Shown piece after piece: positions 1 to 11,100 of a DNA stretch of 64,000 nt. Positions within the stretch are counted from its first letter, which is position 1. Every line of letters starts with the position of its first letter. The stretch covers positions 62,001-126,000 of the forward strand of contig RSEH01000001.1 of assembly GCA_006503475.1 (NCBI GenBank), given 5' to 3'. This stretch comes from Stentor roeselii. Lineage: Eukaryota; Ciliophora; Heterotrichea; Heterotrichida; Stentoridae. The notes beneath the pieces were generated by a model that saw nothing but the letters and a program-made list of their open reading frames with translations, had not been told where the DNA came from and did not search any database. Both the position numbers and the translations under genes were made by a program.

Positions 1-278
1 GATAAAGTCTCCTGGCTTTCAATTGTTTGGGTCGAGTATCCGACTTCTGCAAGAAAGCCGTAAGGATCTTCAAGACACTCAGAACCGTCACTTGAACATG
101 CCCAACCAGGAGCACAGCATCGACTATTTGAACAGCAAACTCCAGCTGCGAATATGCAACAGCCCCATTTGTCATTGTCTCCTTTACAACAGCTGTATTC
201 GCCTTCACAGATATGCTTATCTGAACATCTGCTTCCTAGGGTGACTAGAATTAAGATGAAAACCAAGGACAATTTCAT
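1..278 (-). CDS. Secreted granulin-domain protein (5' part only)
   Basis: The minus strand is open from an ATG at 278 to the window edge, giving the first 92 residues; the 3' end lies outside. The N-terminus (MKLSLVFILILVTLGSRCSD) is a clear signal peptide. It is followed by a cysteine pattern with three Cys-Cys pairs (SCCKGDNDKWGCC, VCCSNSRCCAPGWAC) that matches the granulin/epithelin fold, a small disulfide-stacked module of secreted or lysosomal proteins. In other protists and plants granulin modules occur alone or at the end of papain-like proteases; no protease part is visible here, but the rest of the gene is not in view. The start lies 5 bp from the start of the divergent CWC22 gene, so the two must share one control region. 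Confidence 0.82.
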   Translation of the reverse strand, partial: MKLSLVFILILVTLGSRCSDKHICEGEYSCCKGDNDKWGCCIFAAGVCCSNSRCCAPGWACSSDGSECLEDPYGFLAEVGYSTQTIESQETL

Positions 279-283
279 TTATA
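279..283. promoter_or_regulatory. 5-bp spacer between two divergent start codons
   Basis: The bases TTATA are all that separates the minus-strand ATG (276-278) from the plus-strand ATG (284-286). Read on either strand the ATG is preceded by a TATA-like string (TTATA-ATG on plus, TATAA-ATG on minus). The same 11-base junction CATTTATAATG recurs at 26939-26949. Whether it is a promoter, an initiator or only a translation context is inference. Confidence 0.6.
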
Positions 284-2368
284 ATGGCGAGGAACAAAGA
301 AGGAGTTTATATTCCTCCGTTTAGACTGGCTCAAATGAGGGATGAGATTGAAGATAAGTCTTCAGAGGAATATCAAAGGTTAATGTGGGACCTGCTTCGA
401 AAGTCATTGAATGGAATTATTAATAAGGCAAACATCAGCAACCTGCCAAAGATCATATTTGAACTATTCAGTGAGAACCTCCTACGTGGTCGTGGCCTAC
501 TCTGCAAAAGTCTCCTTCAAGGTCAACTAGCCGCTCCAAACTTCACCCACGTCTACGCAGCCCTAGTTGCCGTGATAAACACAAAACTTCCCGAAGTCGG
601 TCTCCTGATAGTTCACCGTCTAATAAATCAATTCCAACGTTCTTACAAGCGCAGTGACAAGTTAACCTGCGTAGGTTCATTAAAATTCATTGCTCATCTA
701 TTTAACCAGCAAGTAGTTCACGAGATCCTTCCCCTTCAAGTATCAGCCTTACTAATAGAGCAATCAACAGAAGACTCTATCGAGATAGTCTGTGACTTTC
801 TAATAGAATGTGGTCAAGTGTTAAGTGAAATGAGTCCATTAGGAACAAACGTGATTTTCGAGAGACTCAGAGCGATTTTGCAAGAAGGAGGCACTTCAAA
901 GCGAGTCCAATACACGATCGAGCAGCTGATGAACGTCCGCAAGGAAAAGTTCAGAGACAACCCGGGAGTCCTGCAGCAGTTGGACCTTGTTGAAGATTCT
1001 GATAAAGTCACTCATGAAGTCACTTTAGATCAGTCACTTGACTTGCAAGAAAAGTTTAATGTTTTTAGAGTCGACCCTCAGTTCATTGAAAATGAGAAGA
1101 TTTGGGAAGAAATTAAAAAAGAAATACTTGGAGATGAGGATAGTCAGGAAGATGTTGAAGAGGAAGAAGAAGAGCAAAGGGAAAAAGTCGTCATTCGTGA
1201 TATGACTGATGCGGATACTGTGAATTTAAAGAAAATGATTTACTTGAATGTGATGTCTAGTGTTGATTTTGAAGAATGTGCTAATAAAATGTTGAAACTT
1301 AAAATACGTCCTGGACAAGAAGGGGAAGTCGCTCATATGATTGTAGAATGTTGTATGCATGAAAGGTCTTATTTGAGGTTTTATGGATTGTTAGCTGAAA
1401 GGTTTTCAATTCTTAACCCGCTGTATAAGGACTTCTTGGAGGAGGAGTTTTTCAAGTTTTACAGTACAGTCGATAGATATGAAACTAACAAGTTAAGAAA
1501 CATCAGCAAGTTCTTCGCTCATCTTCTATTCACTGATGCGATCACCTGGGGAGTCATGAAAATAATCGTCTTGTCTGAGGACCAGACTACTTCTTCAAGC
1601 AGGATTTTTATTAAAAACTTGATGCAAGAAATCGCTGAAAACATCGGCACTGAAAATATGATTCTTAGGTTTAAGGACTTTGAATTAGAAGGGTGCTTTG
1701 ATGGGTTGTTTTTGAAAGATATTCCTAGAAATACAAGGTTTTGCATCAACTTCTTCACTTCTATTGGACTTGGAGAACTCACTGAGGAACTTAGAAAACA
1801 TTTGGAGACTTTTCCTGCACAAGCTGATGAAGAAAGTGATACTAGTGAAGAGACCTCGGAAAGTGATGAGGATCAGGTTGAGGTCATGCAGATTGAAGCA
1901 CTTAAGGATCCGATTAAGAAGATTGAAGAGGATCGGCTTAGTGTTTCTATGAGTATTGATTCTGGATTTTCATCGAAAAGGTCTAGCTCGTCGTCTAGAA
2001 GCTCGAGTTGTAAGAGTAACTCTTCTAGGAAATCGAGTAGCTCGAGTGGATCGTCAGGCAGCTCTGGAAGTTCAGGCAGTTCAAGTCGATCAAATAATTC
2101 AAGTAGTTCAGAAGGGTCTAAAAGATCAAAAGACTCATCAAGCGACTCAAGCAGCAGATCAAGCCGTAAAAGTCTCTCAAGTTCTTCAAACTCAAGCCAT
2201 TCAAAGCGAAGACCATCTCGTGGCCGTGGAAAGTTTCGAGTATCTCCAAGAAGACGTCGTTCTCGTTCACCAGTTCGTCGTGGGTACATCAATAGCAACA
2301 AGGACTCAAGACGTGGCTCACACCATGAAAATTCAGGAACTTTGAGAAGAAAGCGTAATTTTAGTTAA
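284..2368 (+). CDS. CWC22: Pre-mRNA splicing factor CWC22 homologue
   Basis: 694 residues. CWC22 is a spliceosome component needed for catalytic activation and, in animals, for loading eIF4A3 of the exon junction complex. The N-terminal motif GVYIPPFRLAQM and the following helical block (about residues 25-215) match the CWC22 MIF4G domain. An acidic linker (about 283-300) precedes an MA3 domain (about 305-430). The C-terminus from about 560 is a long Ser-rich and then Arg/Ser tail (RRRRSRSPVRR), as in other CWC22 proteins. The start ATG is preceded by TTATA and follows the granulin start by 5 bp; the next gene begins 12 bp after the stop. The Ser-rich tail leaves other frames and the opposite strand open, but these have no support as genes. 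Confidence 0.93.
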   Translation: MARNKEGVYIPPFRLAQMRDEIEDKSSEEYQRLMWDLLRKSLNGIINKANISNLPKIIFELFSENLLRGRGLLCKSLLQGQLAAPNFTHVYAALVAVINTKLPEVGLLIVHRLINQFQRSYKRSDKLTCVGSLKFIAHLFNQQVVHEILPLQVSALLIEQSTEDSIEIVCDFLIECGQVLSEMSPLGTNVIFERLRAILQEGGTSKRVQYTIEQLMNVRKEKFRDNPGVLQQLDLVEDSDKVTHEVTLDQSLDLQEKFNVFRVDPQFIENEKIWEEIKKEILGDEDSQEDVEEEEEEQREKVVIRDMTDADTVNLKKMIYLNVMSSVDFEECANKMLKLKIRPGQEGEVAHMIVECCMHERSYLRFYGLLAERFSILNPLYKDFLEEEFFKFYSTVDRYETNKLRNISKFFAHLLFTDAITWGVMKIIVLSEDQTTSSSRIFIKNLMQEIAENIGTENMILRFKDFELEGCFDGLFLKDIPRNTRFCINFFTSIGLGELTEELRKHLETFPAQADEESDTSEETSESDEDQVEVMQIEALKDPIKKIEEDRLSVSMSIDSGFSSKRSSSSSRSSSCKSNSSRKSSSSSGSSGSSGSSGSSSRSNNSSSSEGSKRSKDSSSDSSSRSSRKSLSSSSNSSHSKRRPSRGRGKFRVSPRRRRSRSPVRRGYINSNKDSRRGSHHENSGTLRRKRNFS

Positions 2369-2380
2369 ATAATTGTTATA

Positions 2381-4819
2381 ATGGAAAGCAAGAGCGAATT
2401 CCCATCAATATCAGAAGCGCTGGACCAGGTGGAGCTGTACCTGTCGTCATCTTTGCATTTGAACATCCCTTCGACATACCCGAAAGAAGACTCCTCGCGA
2501 ATCATGACAGTTTTAAAACTACTCAAAGGTCTGGACCGTACCATTATCATCGAACAGCTACCTCTTGTCCTAATTTTCTTAGAAGATAAATCCTTCTCCA
2601 CGCCAATCTTCGAGCTTTTAATTCTAATCCTGAACGACGACCCTGAAGAAATCTTCGAAGCACTAATAAAAAGCACAAAAAACGAGAAAATCAAGAAGAA
2701 CTGTCTAGAGATGTTTAAAGAACTTGTCGAAAAAGGAAACGTGAAAGGCCTTCACCGGGTGATGCACAGTCTGGCAGAGGTCATAAACGACGCTGATAAA
2801 GAAACTGCAGTCTTTGCCAGAAGCATCGGAAGACGAATAAGAGATTCCATCTTTCGCACAAGTCCTCCAATAAGACTCGCAAACGAAAACGGATTCATAT
2901 TCGGAATAATTCCGCCTCAGTTATTTTTAGAGTTTTCAACGACAGACAACCAAAAAACTCGTTTAGTTGCATTAAAATCAATAGAAGAGATCTTGTGCAA
3001 CATGCCTGACTTTGAAACCCTTCTGCCTTACGAATTAGAACTAATGAAAATGCTCAACCAAGTCCTCATGGAAACAAATAAAAGCTTTGTAGGCGCTGGT
3101 CTTCGCATTGCAGTAACTCTTTGCAAGTCAACTTTAAACTTTACTAAACTTTTCCCTGTTTTAAGAACAAAACTTGCAGATTCCGCGATTCCTTATCGAA
3201 AATCTGCTTTTAAGGTGATTTTACAGGTCTTAACGAAATCTCCTGAACTTTTAAAGGACCTGGTCTCAGGTCTTGCAAATGAAAACTGGCATGTTCGAGA
3301 AGAAACTCTTAACCTTTTCATCAGTGCAGGGCTGAAAGGTTTGAAATTTGAAGGAATTGACCTGATCCCGTCGTTGGCCAGGCTTTTGGACGACGAGAAA
3401 AGTAAAATTCGTCAAGTGACTGAAGAAGCCTTTGCAGTCTTCGGGAAGCTTTTCGGGCAGGACCAGTTAATTTCGCAACTTCAGCCAATAGTTGACGACC
3501 TTGAACTTTCACGGTTAAAAGCACGGTTCGAGGTAGAAGAAATAGCGAGACTTGAGAACAATTTAATAGTTTTTCCTAAAACAATCCCGACTACTGCACC
3601 TTCAAGTCTGGTCCAGGGTTCAATGTCGCCCACAGCGAGTAGCACGTTTTTATCGAAGTTTAATGGGACTTCTTACTCTCCAACTCCGACATCTACTCAA
3701 GAGTTTAAATTCAACTCAGTGCCTTCAACGATTTCTTCTATTCCCAGGTCTTCAAGTGTAAATAAAAGTGATTTTTCAAGTATCTTCGCAATCAGCGCAA
3801 TAGAAAAAGCGAGTTTAAAAGTACTAAACGACCCTGTCGATAAAAGTCTTTTAAAGCAAAGTTCAGAGTTCCTGAAACCTCCTCTTCCAAAAAGAACTCC
3901 TTCCTCAAACCGCCTTCCTTCTCTTCAGATTGAAGAGACAAAAAAGTCGATTATCGACAAGACCTACACGAATTGGACTGAACTAGAAAAAATCAGTAAT
4001 CCTTCAGAAGAGTTGCAGAAATACACAAGTCTTGAAGAGGATAACTGGGAAAAGCAGTTTGAAGCAGCGGATTTTTACAGAAGGGTAGTAAAATTTCACA
4101 AGGAAATCCTGGACAGTCAAATAACACATAAACTGGTCAGTGATCTAGTCAAATGGGGAGACTCGCTTCGTTCAGCTTTGAGTAAAAACTCGATAATTGC
4201 TTTAGGAGAGTTTTGCACGAATCTTAATAAATTCCTTGATCCAGAAGTGGAAAGTGTTTTGACTTTGTTGCTTAGGAAAAGCTCGGATACGAATGTTTTC
4301 ATTGTAGAAGCTGCTACTGAAGCTTTGTCGAAATGTGTCAGTGGGTGTAGTCTTGCTCGGGTTATTCCTTGTTTACTCACTAATATCTCTGCTGCTAAGT
4401 CAAGTTCAGTGAAGAGGACCCTTGCGTTATGCTGTAAATGTGTAGGTGATATTTAGGTCTTTCAGAGAATTGGTAAAACTTTTCCTACTGGAATCGATCG
4501 AATGGTTATCGCTGTTGCTGGATATGTACAAGAAGCTTCTCCTGATGTTCGAGACTCGGCTAAAGAATGCTTTGCGGTACTTGGAAGGGACCTGGATAAG
4601 GTCCTTTCTAAGTATTTACCTGAAAATGTCTTGAAGTCTGTCAAGGAAATTTTAGATAGGGACAGAAGAAGGAACTCTAATAAAAGTGAACCGAAAAGAA
4701 GAGCAGTTTCTCTTAAGTCTACTGCAAGAAGAACAATGAGCAGAAACGCTTCTAATCGAATAAAAATTTTACAGAACTTCGATAAAAAAGGCCAGACAAC
4801 TAAAAAACCTCTTGAATAA
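2381..4819 (+). CDS. TOG/HEAT-repeat microtubule-associated protein (CLASP/TOGARAM-like), one intron
   Basis: Two exons, 2381-4441 and 4457-4819, joined across a 15-nt phase-0 intron, give 807 residues. The protein is largely helical repeats. A segment near residues 230-380 with ENWHVREETLNLF and a following repeat (SLARLLDDEKSKIRQVTEEA) is typical of TOG domains, which bind tubulin. A Ser/Thr/Pro-rich linker (about 395-500) follows, then a second helical repeat region from about 525, including the part encoded by exon 2, and a basic Ser/Arg-rich tail. This layout fits the CLASP or TOGARAM (crescerin) families, which act on cytoplasmic or ciliary microtubules; I cannot choose between them. 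The start is TTATAATGG, 12 bp after the CWC22 stop. Reading through the intron would end the protein at residue 691. Confidence 0.78.
4442..4456 (+). other. 15-nt intron
   Basis: GTAGGTGATATTTAG, phase 0, carrying an in-frame stop. Removing it restores a continuous helical-repeat protein. A lies at intron position 10. Confidence 0.88.
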
Positions 4820-5026
4820 ATTAAGATTTAATAAAGTTGTCATTACTTTTACTAATAATCTAAAAAAGAAATGAAAATCTTAATTTTCTGAATACAATTT
4901 TTTCGATATTCAGAAAAGTTCTTCATTTATTTCGAAGACACTTTAAAGGTCAAGTCTTGAGGTAGATGAGGGGTTTTAGGTGGATATGAGTAGAATTAGC
5001 TGTCGTAGATAATTAGAGGGAGTTAG

Positions 5027-5563
5027 TTACCGAGACCTCGATCGGCGCGAATATACTGGAGATGGACTCCGTCGGCGGTACCTGGCTGTATGACGGTATT
5101 TGCTTGAAGCGCCTGCAGGGCCACAATAACTTCCTGGAGTGGCTTCATGAGGCTTGCTTCGCCGAGCCTTTTCAACTCGAAGCCTTCTTCGATCTAGTTC
5201 TTTATCATTCAACTCTTTTATTGCTTCTGATGCACTTTCTGGAAGTTCATATGTCACGAAGCCGAAACCTCGGGAATCTTTGGTTATCGGATCTCGAACT
5301 ATTCGAACATCTTTTATCGCACCGAATCTTGAGAAGTGAGATTTGAGCTCACTTTCTTTTGTATCTATTGAGAGATTTGAGACATAAACATTGTTCCCGG
5401 TGTTTGCTTCTGGATGGTCAGGAGGAGGATTAGAAATGCCTCCATTTCTAGGAGACCGTGACCTTGAATACCTTCTAGATTTGCGGTTATATCGATCACG
5501 ACTAGAGGATGACCTTCTATAACTATCATTAGAAGAGCTAGAATATCTCCTTCTCGAGCTCAT
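5027..5563 (-). CDS. TRA2-like SR protein with one RRM
   Basis: 178 residues: an N-terminal Arg/Ser region (about 1-40), one RNA-recognition motif (about 57-132) and a C-terminal Arg/Ser tail. RNP2 is VYVSNL and RNP1 is RGFGFVTY. An RRM flanked by two RS regions is the layout of transformer-2 proteins, which bind exonic enhancers and recruit the splicing machinery. The gene starts 8 bp after the stop of the upstream minus-strand RasGAP gene, with a TATATATG start context, so 3' end and 5' end signals of the two genes overlap. In a genome with 15-nt introns an enhancer-binding SR protein is of some interest. Another single-RRM SR protein family is possible. Confidence 0.85.
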   Translation of the reverse strand: MSSRRRYSSSSNDSYRRSSSSRDRYNRKSRRYSRSRSPRNGGISNPPPDHPEANTGNNVYVSNLSIDTKESELKSHFSRFGAIKDVRIVRDPITKDSRGFGFVTYELPESASEAIKELNDKELDRRRLRVEKARRSKPHEATPGSYCGPAGASSKYRHTARYRRRSPSPVYSRRSRSR

Positions 5564-5571
5564 ATATATAA

Positions 5572-7932
5572 TTACTTAAATTTCCCCATACTTAACCCAT
5601 CCGAAAGCCTGGGGTCTTCATAAACACTGAAATTTTCACTTCTCTGACTTTTACACGGATCCTCCAAATCAAAATAATAATAAGGATCACATTTCCTTAA
5701 AAAATGATCATCATTCACAAAAAACTTCTGCAACAAGTCCTCCCTCAACTTACTATGACTATAAGTTTTCGTCAAAGCCTCAACAACAGGAACTTCCTCT
5801 TTACTTTTCTGTACATTTTTCAATTCAATCTGCAAATTTTCAATCTTTTTCTTCAATTCCAAATTTTCAACTTTAACTTCATGAAACTGACTAGCCCAGC
5901 ACTTATTAATTTTTTCAATTCTAGAAGTTTCTTGTTCTTTATAACTATGAAGACTTTCAAACTTCGCCTTCATTTTCGAGTACTCTTCAAGCATCTCCTC
6001 AATTTTAAGTTCAGTGGATGTTTCTTGGTCCATGATGTGAATAGTGCTTTCAAATCGTGAACGAGTTTTCGTTCTTTGTTTTTCTGGTTCAGTCTGAACA
6101 GCTTTAGATGAAAAATTTTCTGATTCTGTCTGAACAAGTTTTGAAGAACTAGAAAAATCATCAGTTTGGGTGACTTGGGTGAAGACTGGGGCTTCTTCAC
6201 ATTGAGTCTGTTTTGACCTTGAGTTGAAGTCTTTCATGTCGAGTTTCGGTTTTTCTTTTAGTGGTTGAGGAGGTTCTTCATGGATGATGTCGATTGTGGT
6301 GCTTTTGAAGGCGTCTGGTGGGGCTGTTCTGATGTAATTTTGACGTTGTCCGAGGATTTCAAGCACTGGTGGTAGAGACTGCATGCTGGGTGTTGAGTCT
6401 TCGATTTCTTCATATTTTGTAGCTTTGGCCTTGGGGATGGGAATAGGAAGGTCATGGATGTCGTCTTCAGGCTGAATATCTTCAAGTATCTCTTCAAAGT
6501 GCTTCCTCGGCTCTTCCTTCACCTTGACTTCTTCTTTAGAAACAGTTTTTACTTTAGACGACCCAGGACATCTAGCCCAGCTGAAGCCTTTGACCTTCGC
6601 CATAACACCCTGAAGGTCATAAATTAACAAAGCCCTGGGCAAGGCGAGACTTTTTGGCTCGTTTTTCCTGTTGTTTAACATCTTGTAAAATGAGTTCTGA
6701 AGCCCTCCTCGCCATTTTGGAATCTTTTCATTGACCCAGGCCAAGTTGCTTAAATCTCCATGTTCAATCGCTTTTCCCACCCAAGCATGTTGAATGATTT
6801 TCGCGGCGTAAGTCAGTAGTTGGACAGCGTTCATATCAGCGTATTCAACTATTCCTGCAAGTACCGGGTTCGAAACTGCAGGTGCGAGAAGTCTTAGAAC
6901 TAAAAGACCGTTGATTTCATTCCAGAAGTCTTCCTGATGTTTTGTTTTTTTTATGATTTCACAGGTTTCACAAAGGTACTTTCCTAGAAAAGGACTTAAA
7001 GAATGCATGTTTTCCAGGGTGTATTGAAAGAAGTTTATCACTTCGTCTATGCATCTTTGAAAACTTGATGAAAGTAAAGCTGCTTGAACGTCTGTGTTTT
7101 TTAAAAGACTCATCAATGCCCGGACACTTGCACCTACGCAACTTTCGATGAATGTCGCTGCGTGCATCACGGTGAAGACTTGTGGAATGATGCCTAATTT
7201 GTCGGAGTTGTTGTTTCTGAAGATTAGATTGATTGTACTTGATGAGGATAACATGCTCACAAGGTACTTTTCAGTGATTTTTATTATGTTGTTCCATCCT
7301 TCGTTGTTGCAGTCTGAGTATAGGACTTTGTTGTAGGGCTCTAGAAGAGGCTCTGAGAATTGGAAAGAATTTTCCCAGATACGGAGAAGGTGGATTGATA
7401 TTGATTCTGAGTTCTGGTCTTTTAGGAAAATGCTTAGGTCTTGGATGCATTCTATGCAGGTGAAGTGAACGTCTCGAAGCTTTAGGTCTTCTTTTTCACT
7501 GTTTTCTAGAAGTTTTTGAAGCTCTTTAGAGAGACGGTTCTCGATTTTGTAGTTTTGCTTCCATTCCATTAATGTTCTTCCTAATTGAACTGGCCAGTCC
7601 TTCCACCCTCTCTTCGAATGTTTATCTAAAGTTTCAAGTCCCTGATCAAGTATTTTTCCAAGGAAATCGGCATCAGAGTTATCAGTGATAGAGATTCTCA
7701 GATTAAAAATGATAGTGTTGATGACATGAAGCATCATCACAGCCGTATTTTCAACTTCAACTTCAAGATTTCTAATCATTAAAGAGGCAATGAGTTCCTG
7801 AAAATCCGGGTTTTTAATGATAATATGTATCAATCTCTGTATAGCTGAGAAGTCTAAAATGTTTTTACTGAGCTTTTGGGTGATATACCGAAGCCAAGTT
7901 TCGACATCATTTCGAATTCCTCCATCCTGCAT
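5572..7932 (-). CDS. RasGAP-domain protein with C-terminal coiled coil
   Basis: 786 residues. Two RasGAP hallmarks are visible: an arginine-finger-like segment NLIFRNNNSDK (Arg about 239, compare LFRGN in classical RasGAPs) and LLVLRLLAPAVSNP (about 343-356), matching the FLRFICPAI signature. The GAP domain would cover about residues 220-420. The N-terminal 200 residues are helical and unassigned. After about residue 460 the chain is acidic and disordered, with three similar peptides (RSKQTQCEE, SSKLVQTE, SSKAVQTE), then a coiled coil (about 645-720). RasGAPs stimulate GTP hydrolysis by Ras-type GTPases, usually at membranes. The spacing to the downstream TRA2-like gene is 8 bp. Confidence 0.75.
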   Translation of the reverse strand: MQDGGIRNDVETWLRYITQKLSKNILDFSAIQRLIHIIIKNPDFQELIASLMIRNLEVEVENTAVMMLHVINTIIFNLRISITDNSDADFLGKILDQGLETLDKHSKRGWKDWPVQLGRTLMEWKQNYKIENRLSKELQKLLENSEKEDLKLRDVHFTCIECIQDLSIFLKDQNSESISIHLLRIWENSFQFSEPLLEPYNKVLYSDCNNEGWNNIIKITEKYLVSMLSSSSTINLIFRNNNSDKLGIIPQVFTVMHAATFIESCVGASVRALMSLLKNTDVQAALLSSSFQRCIDEVINFFQYTLENMHSLSPFLGKYLCETCEIIKKTKHQEDFWNEINGLLVLRLLAPAVSNPVLAGIVEYADMNAVQLLTYAAKIIQHAWVGKAIEHGDLSNLAWVNEKIPKWRGGLQNSFYKMLNNRKNEPKSLALPRALLIYDLQGVMAKVKGFSWARCPGSSKVKTVSKEEVKVKEEPRKHFEEILEDIQPEDDIHDLPIPIPKAKATKYEEIEDSTPSMQSLPPVLEILGQRQNYIRTAPPDAFKSTTIDIIHEEPPQPLKEKPKLDMKDFNSRSKQTQCEEAPVFTQVTQTDDFSSSSKLVQTESENFSSKAVQTEPEKQRTKTRSRFESTIHIMDQETSTELKIEEMLEEYSKMKAKFESLHSYKEQETSRIEKINKCWASQFHEVKVENLELKKKIENLQIELKNVQKSKEEVPVVEALTKTYSHSKLREDLLQKFFVNDDHFLRKCDPYYYFDLEDPCKSQRSENFSVYEDPRLSDGLSMGKFK

Positions 7933-8138
7933 AATAAATATAAGTTACTCCAACAACATTTATTAAAAAACTAAAAAATCTCAATTTTCCTTTCAACCAA
8001 AACTTTCACAATAAAAAAAATCATAAAAGCAACTCAATCTTTTCATCAATTAAAAAATTTCCTCTAACCAGAAATATTCATTCCCAGTAGTCCTTTCTTA
8101 TCACCTACCCAATCTACTCTTCCAATAAAGACCCATAA

Positions 8139-11100
8139 ATGGAGCCTCACCTGCGAGAACACCAATTCGACTACCGCGAAACCAAAGGACGAGTCATCCA
8201 AATGGAAGGCGCCAGATCAAAGTCCAAAGCCGAGCCGTCAGGCGAGGCCGAAAGTTTGAAAGGAAAAATTCTTAAAATGGGAGACAAGACTTCTTACTCC
8301 CTTCCCCCAGCCTCTTTAAAAAACGAGTTTAGACTAAAACCAAAGCCTTTACCAAGAATAGCGACAGGTTCTCTGTTATACCATCCAAAAACCAATGAAA
8401 CTCGAAGTATCTACGAGCAGATGCTTTCAATGACCCAGAACTTCTTCGGAGACTCTCCAGATGAAATCGTGAAAGAAGCCCTTGACCAGATCCTGGCGAC
8501 TTTAAAATTAGAAGAAGTTCAAGAAATCGACAAAAAGTCTGAAATCGAAGCAATTTTAGGAAAAATCGATGAAAGTGTTTTTAGTAAACTTCTGGCGATG
8601 TCGAAACTTCTGATAGACTACAGTGGAAAAAAAGAAGAAAATCAAGAAACTGAAGAAATGGTTGTTGATTTAGAAAAGGAAGATCAAGACGCTGTAGAAG
8701 ACCAAGACGAGAATATGGACCAAGTCGGTTTTAACTTGAAAGACCTGGACGCTGACTGGCTTTCAAGACAGTTGAGCTCTTTCATCAATGAAAACCTTTC
8801 CACAAAAGAATCTCAAGTCTTAGAAATCCTTCAAATCGACGACCTTCGGAGATGTGAGACTCGACTGGTGATGTGTCTTGGGTTCCAGAATTTCGACCTG
8901 ATCACAGTCCTTCTTTCCCACAAGTTCGAAATTTTTCATTGTCTAAAGTTTTTCAAGTCATCAAGTTCTGAAGAAAAACAAGCGATTCTTCAAGAATTAT
9001 CTCAAACAACTCACGGTCAGGCCTTGGTCGATTTTTTGGTACCGAATACAACTTCTTCTTTAGCTCCTCCAAAGCGAGTTCTTGATTTGTCTTGTTTACA
9101 TTTCGACCCAGGCTCTACAAGTCGAAAAGTTTCACTTCCAGGAAACCATTCAAAAGAAGTGAAACCCGGATATGAAGAAATCGTGATTCCCGCTGGAATT
9201 TCCAGGGTGCAGTCAAAAACTCTTCTGCATCAAGACCTGCCTGACTTCTGTAAGGCTGCTTTCACTGTCAAGGCGTTGAATGAGGTGCAAACTCAGGTTT
9301 TTCCAGCAGCTTTTGAAAGTGATGAGAATTTATTGATATGTGCGCCGACAGGCGCTGGGAAGACGAATATCAGCTTGATGACTATTTTAAGAGAATTACA
9401 GAAATGTGTGAAGAATGATGGAGAAATTGACTTGGCTCATGTGAAAATTGTTTATGTTGCACCGATGAAGGCTCTTGTTAGTGAAGTTTGTGGAAATCTT
9501 GCTTTTCGATTGGAAAAGTATGGAGTTTGTGTTAAAGAACTCACTGGGGATTCGAGCTTGTCTAAAGGGCAGATTCAGAATACTCAGGTTATTGTCACGA
9601 CTCCTGAGAAGTGGGATATTGTTACTAGGAAAAGTGGAGATAGGACTTTCACTGATTTGCTTAGGCTTGTTATTATTGATGAGGTTCACTTGCTCCATGA
9701 CCCTAGAGGACCTGTTATTGAAGCTATTGTTGCCAGGACTTTGAAATTAAGTGCTGCGAGAAGTCAGAAGATTAGGATTGTTGGACTTTCTGCTACTTTG
9801 CCGAATTATTTGGATGTTGCTCAGTTTTTAGAGGTTAAGCAGGATGGGGTTTTTTATTTTGATAGGACTTACCGTCCAGTCCCCCTAACCCAAAAATTTA
9901 TCGGAATCACAGAGACCAAAGCAATAAAAAGATTCTTACTAATGAACGAGATCTGCTACGAAAAAGTCTTAGAAAACGCCGGAAAACACCAAGTGCTAAT
10001 CTTCGTCCACAGCCGTAAAGAAACCATAAAAACCGCAAAATACCTTCGAGACCTATCAATACAAAAGCAAGAACAATCAAGATTTGTAAAAGATCATTCT
10101 CACAGCAAAGAGCTTCTAACCCAAACCTCTGAAAGTATCGAAAACCCAGACGTGAAAGACTTGATGCCAAGTGGTTTTTGTGTTCATCACGCAGGTCTCT
10201 CAAAAGACGACCGAAAGCTAGTCGAGGACCTCTTCGCAGACAAGCACATCCAAGTCCTGGTCTCAACAGCGACTCTTGCCTGGGGTGTAAACATGCCAGC
10301 TCACACAGTGATCATCAAAGGCACTCAAGTCTACAGCCCTGAAAAAGGCGCCTGGGTCGAAATTTCACCTCAGGACATGCTTCAGATGATTGGCAGGGCA
10401 GGTCGAGTTGATTTCGACACGGAAGGCGAGGGTGTTATTATCACTTCTTCGTCAAAATTACAGTATTACTTGTCTTTGCTTAATCAGCAACTTCCGATTG
10501 AGTCTCAGCTTATTTCTGCATTACCTGATTTGATTAATGCTGAAGTCGTTTTGGGAAATTTAGCTACTTTGAAGGATTGTGTTGATTGGATCAAAAGTAC
10601 TTATTATCCGATTAGGGCATGTAAAAATAGAAGTGGGTATGGAAATGCTGCGTATGAAGACTTTGAACAGTTTTTAGTTGATTTGGTTCATTCTGCTGCT
10701 GTTGTGCTTGATAGACATGGACTGGTCAAGTATGATAAAAAGTTGGGAATTCTTACACAGACTAGTCTTGGACAGATTGCTTCGAATTATTATATTAAAC
10801 CTGAATCTATTTCAACTTATAATGAATTGCTTAAACCGTTTATGGGACCTGTGGATTTGCTTAAGGTTTTTGGATTGAGTCAGGAGTTTAAATACATCCC
10901 TGTAAGAGAAGAAGAAAAACAAGAAATAGCAAAACTAATGGAAAAAGTCCCATACCCAATAAAAGGATCAATGGACGAAGGCAGCAGCAAGATGAACATC
11001 TTACTTCAATGTTTCATCTCAAAGCTAAAACTCGAAGGTTTCACCTTAATGGCCGACATGGTATACATCAGCCAAAGTGCAGCACGAATAATGCGAGCCT

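Noticed and set aside
1873-2301. 142-codon minus-strand frame rich in Leu and Glu opposite the CWC22 tail
   Set aside because: It is the mirror of the Ser/Arg codons of the RS tail; it has no start context or domain, and CWC22 is secure.
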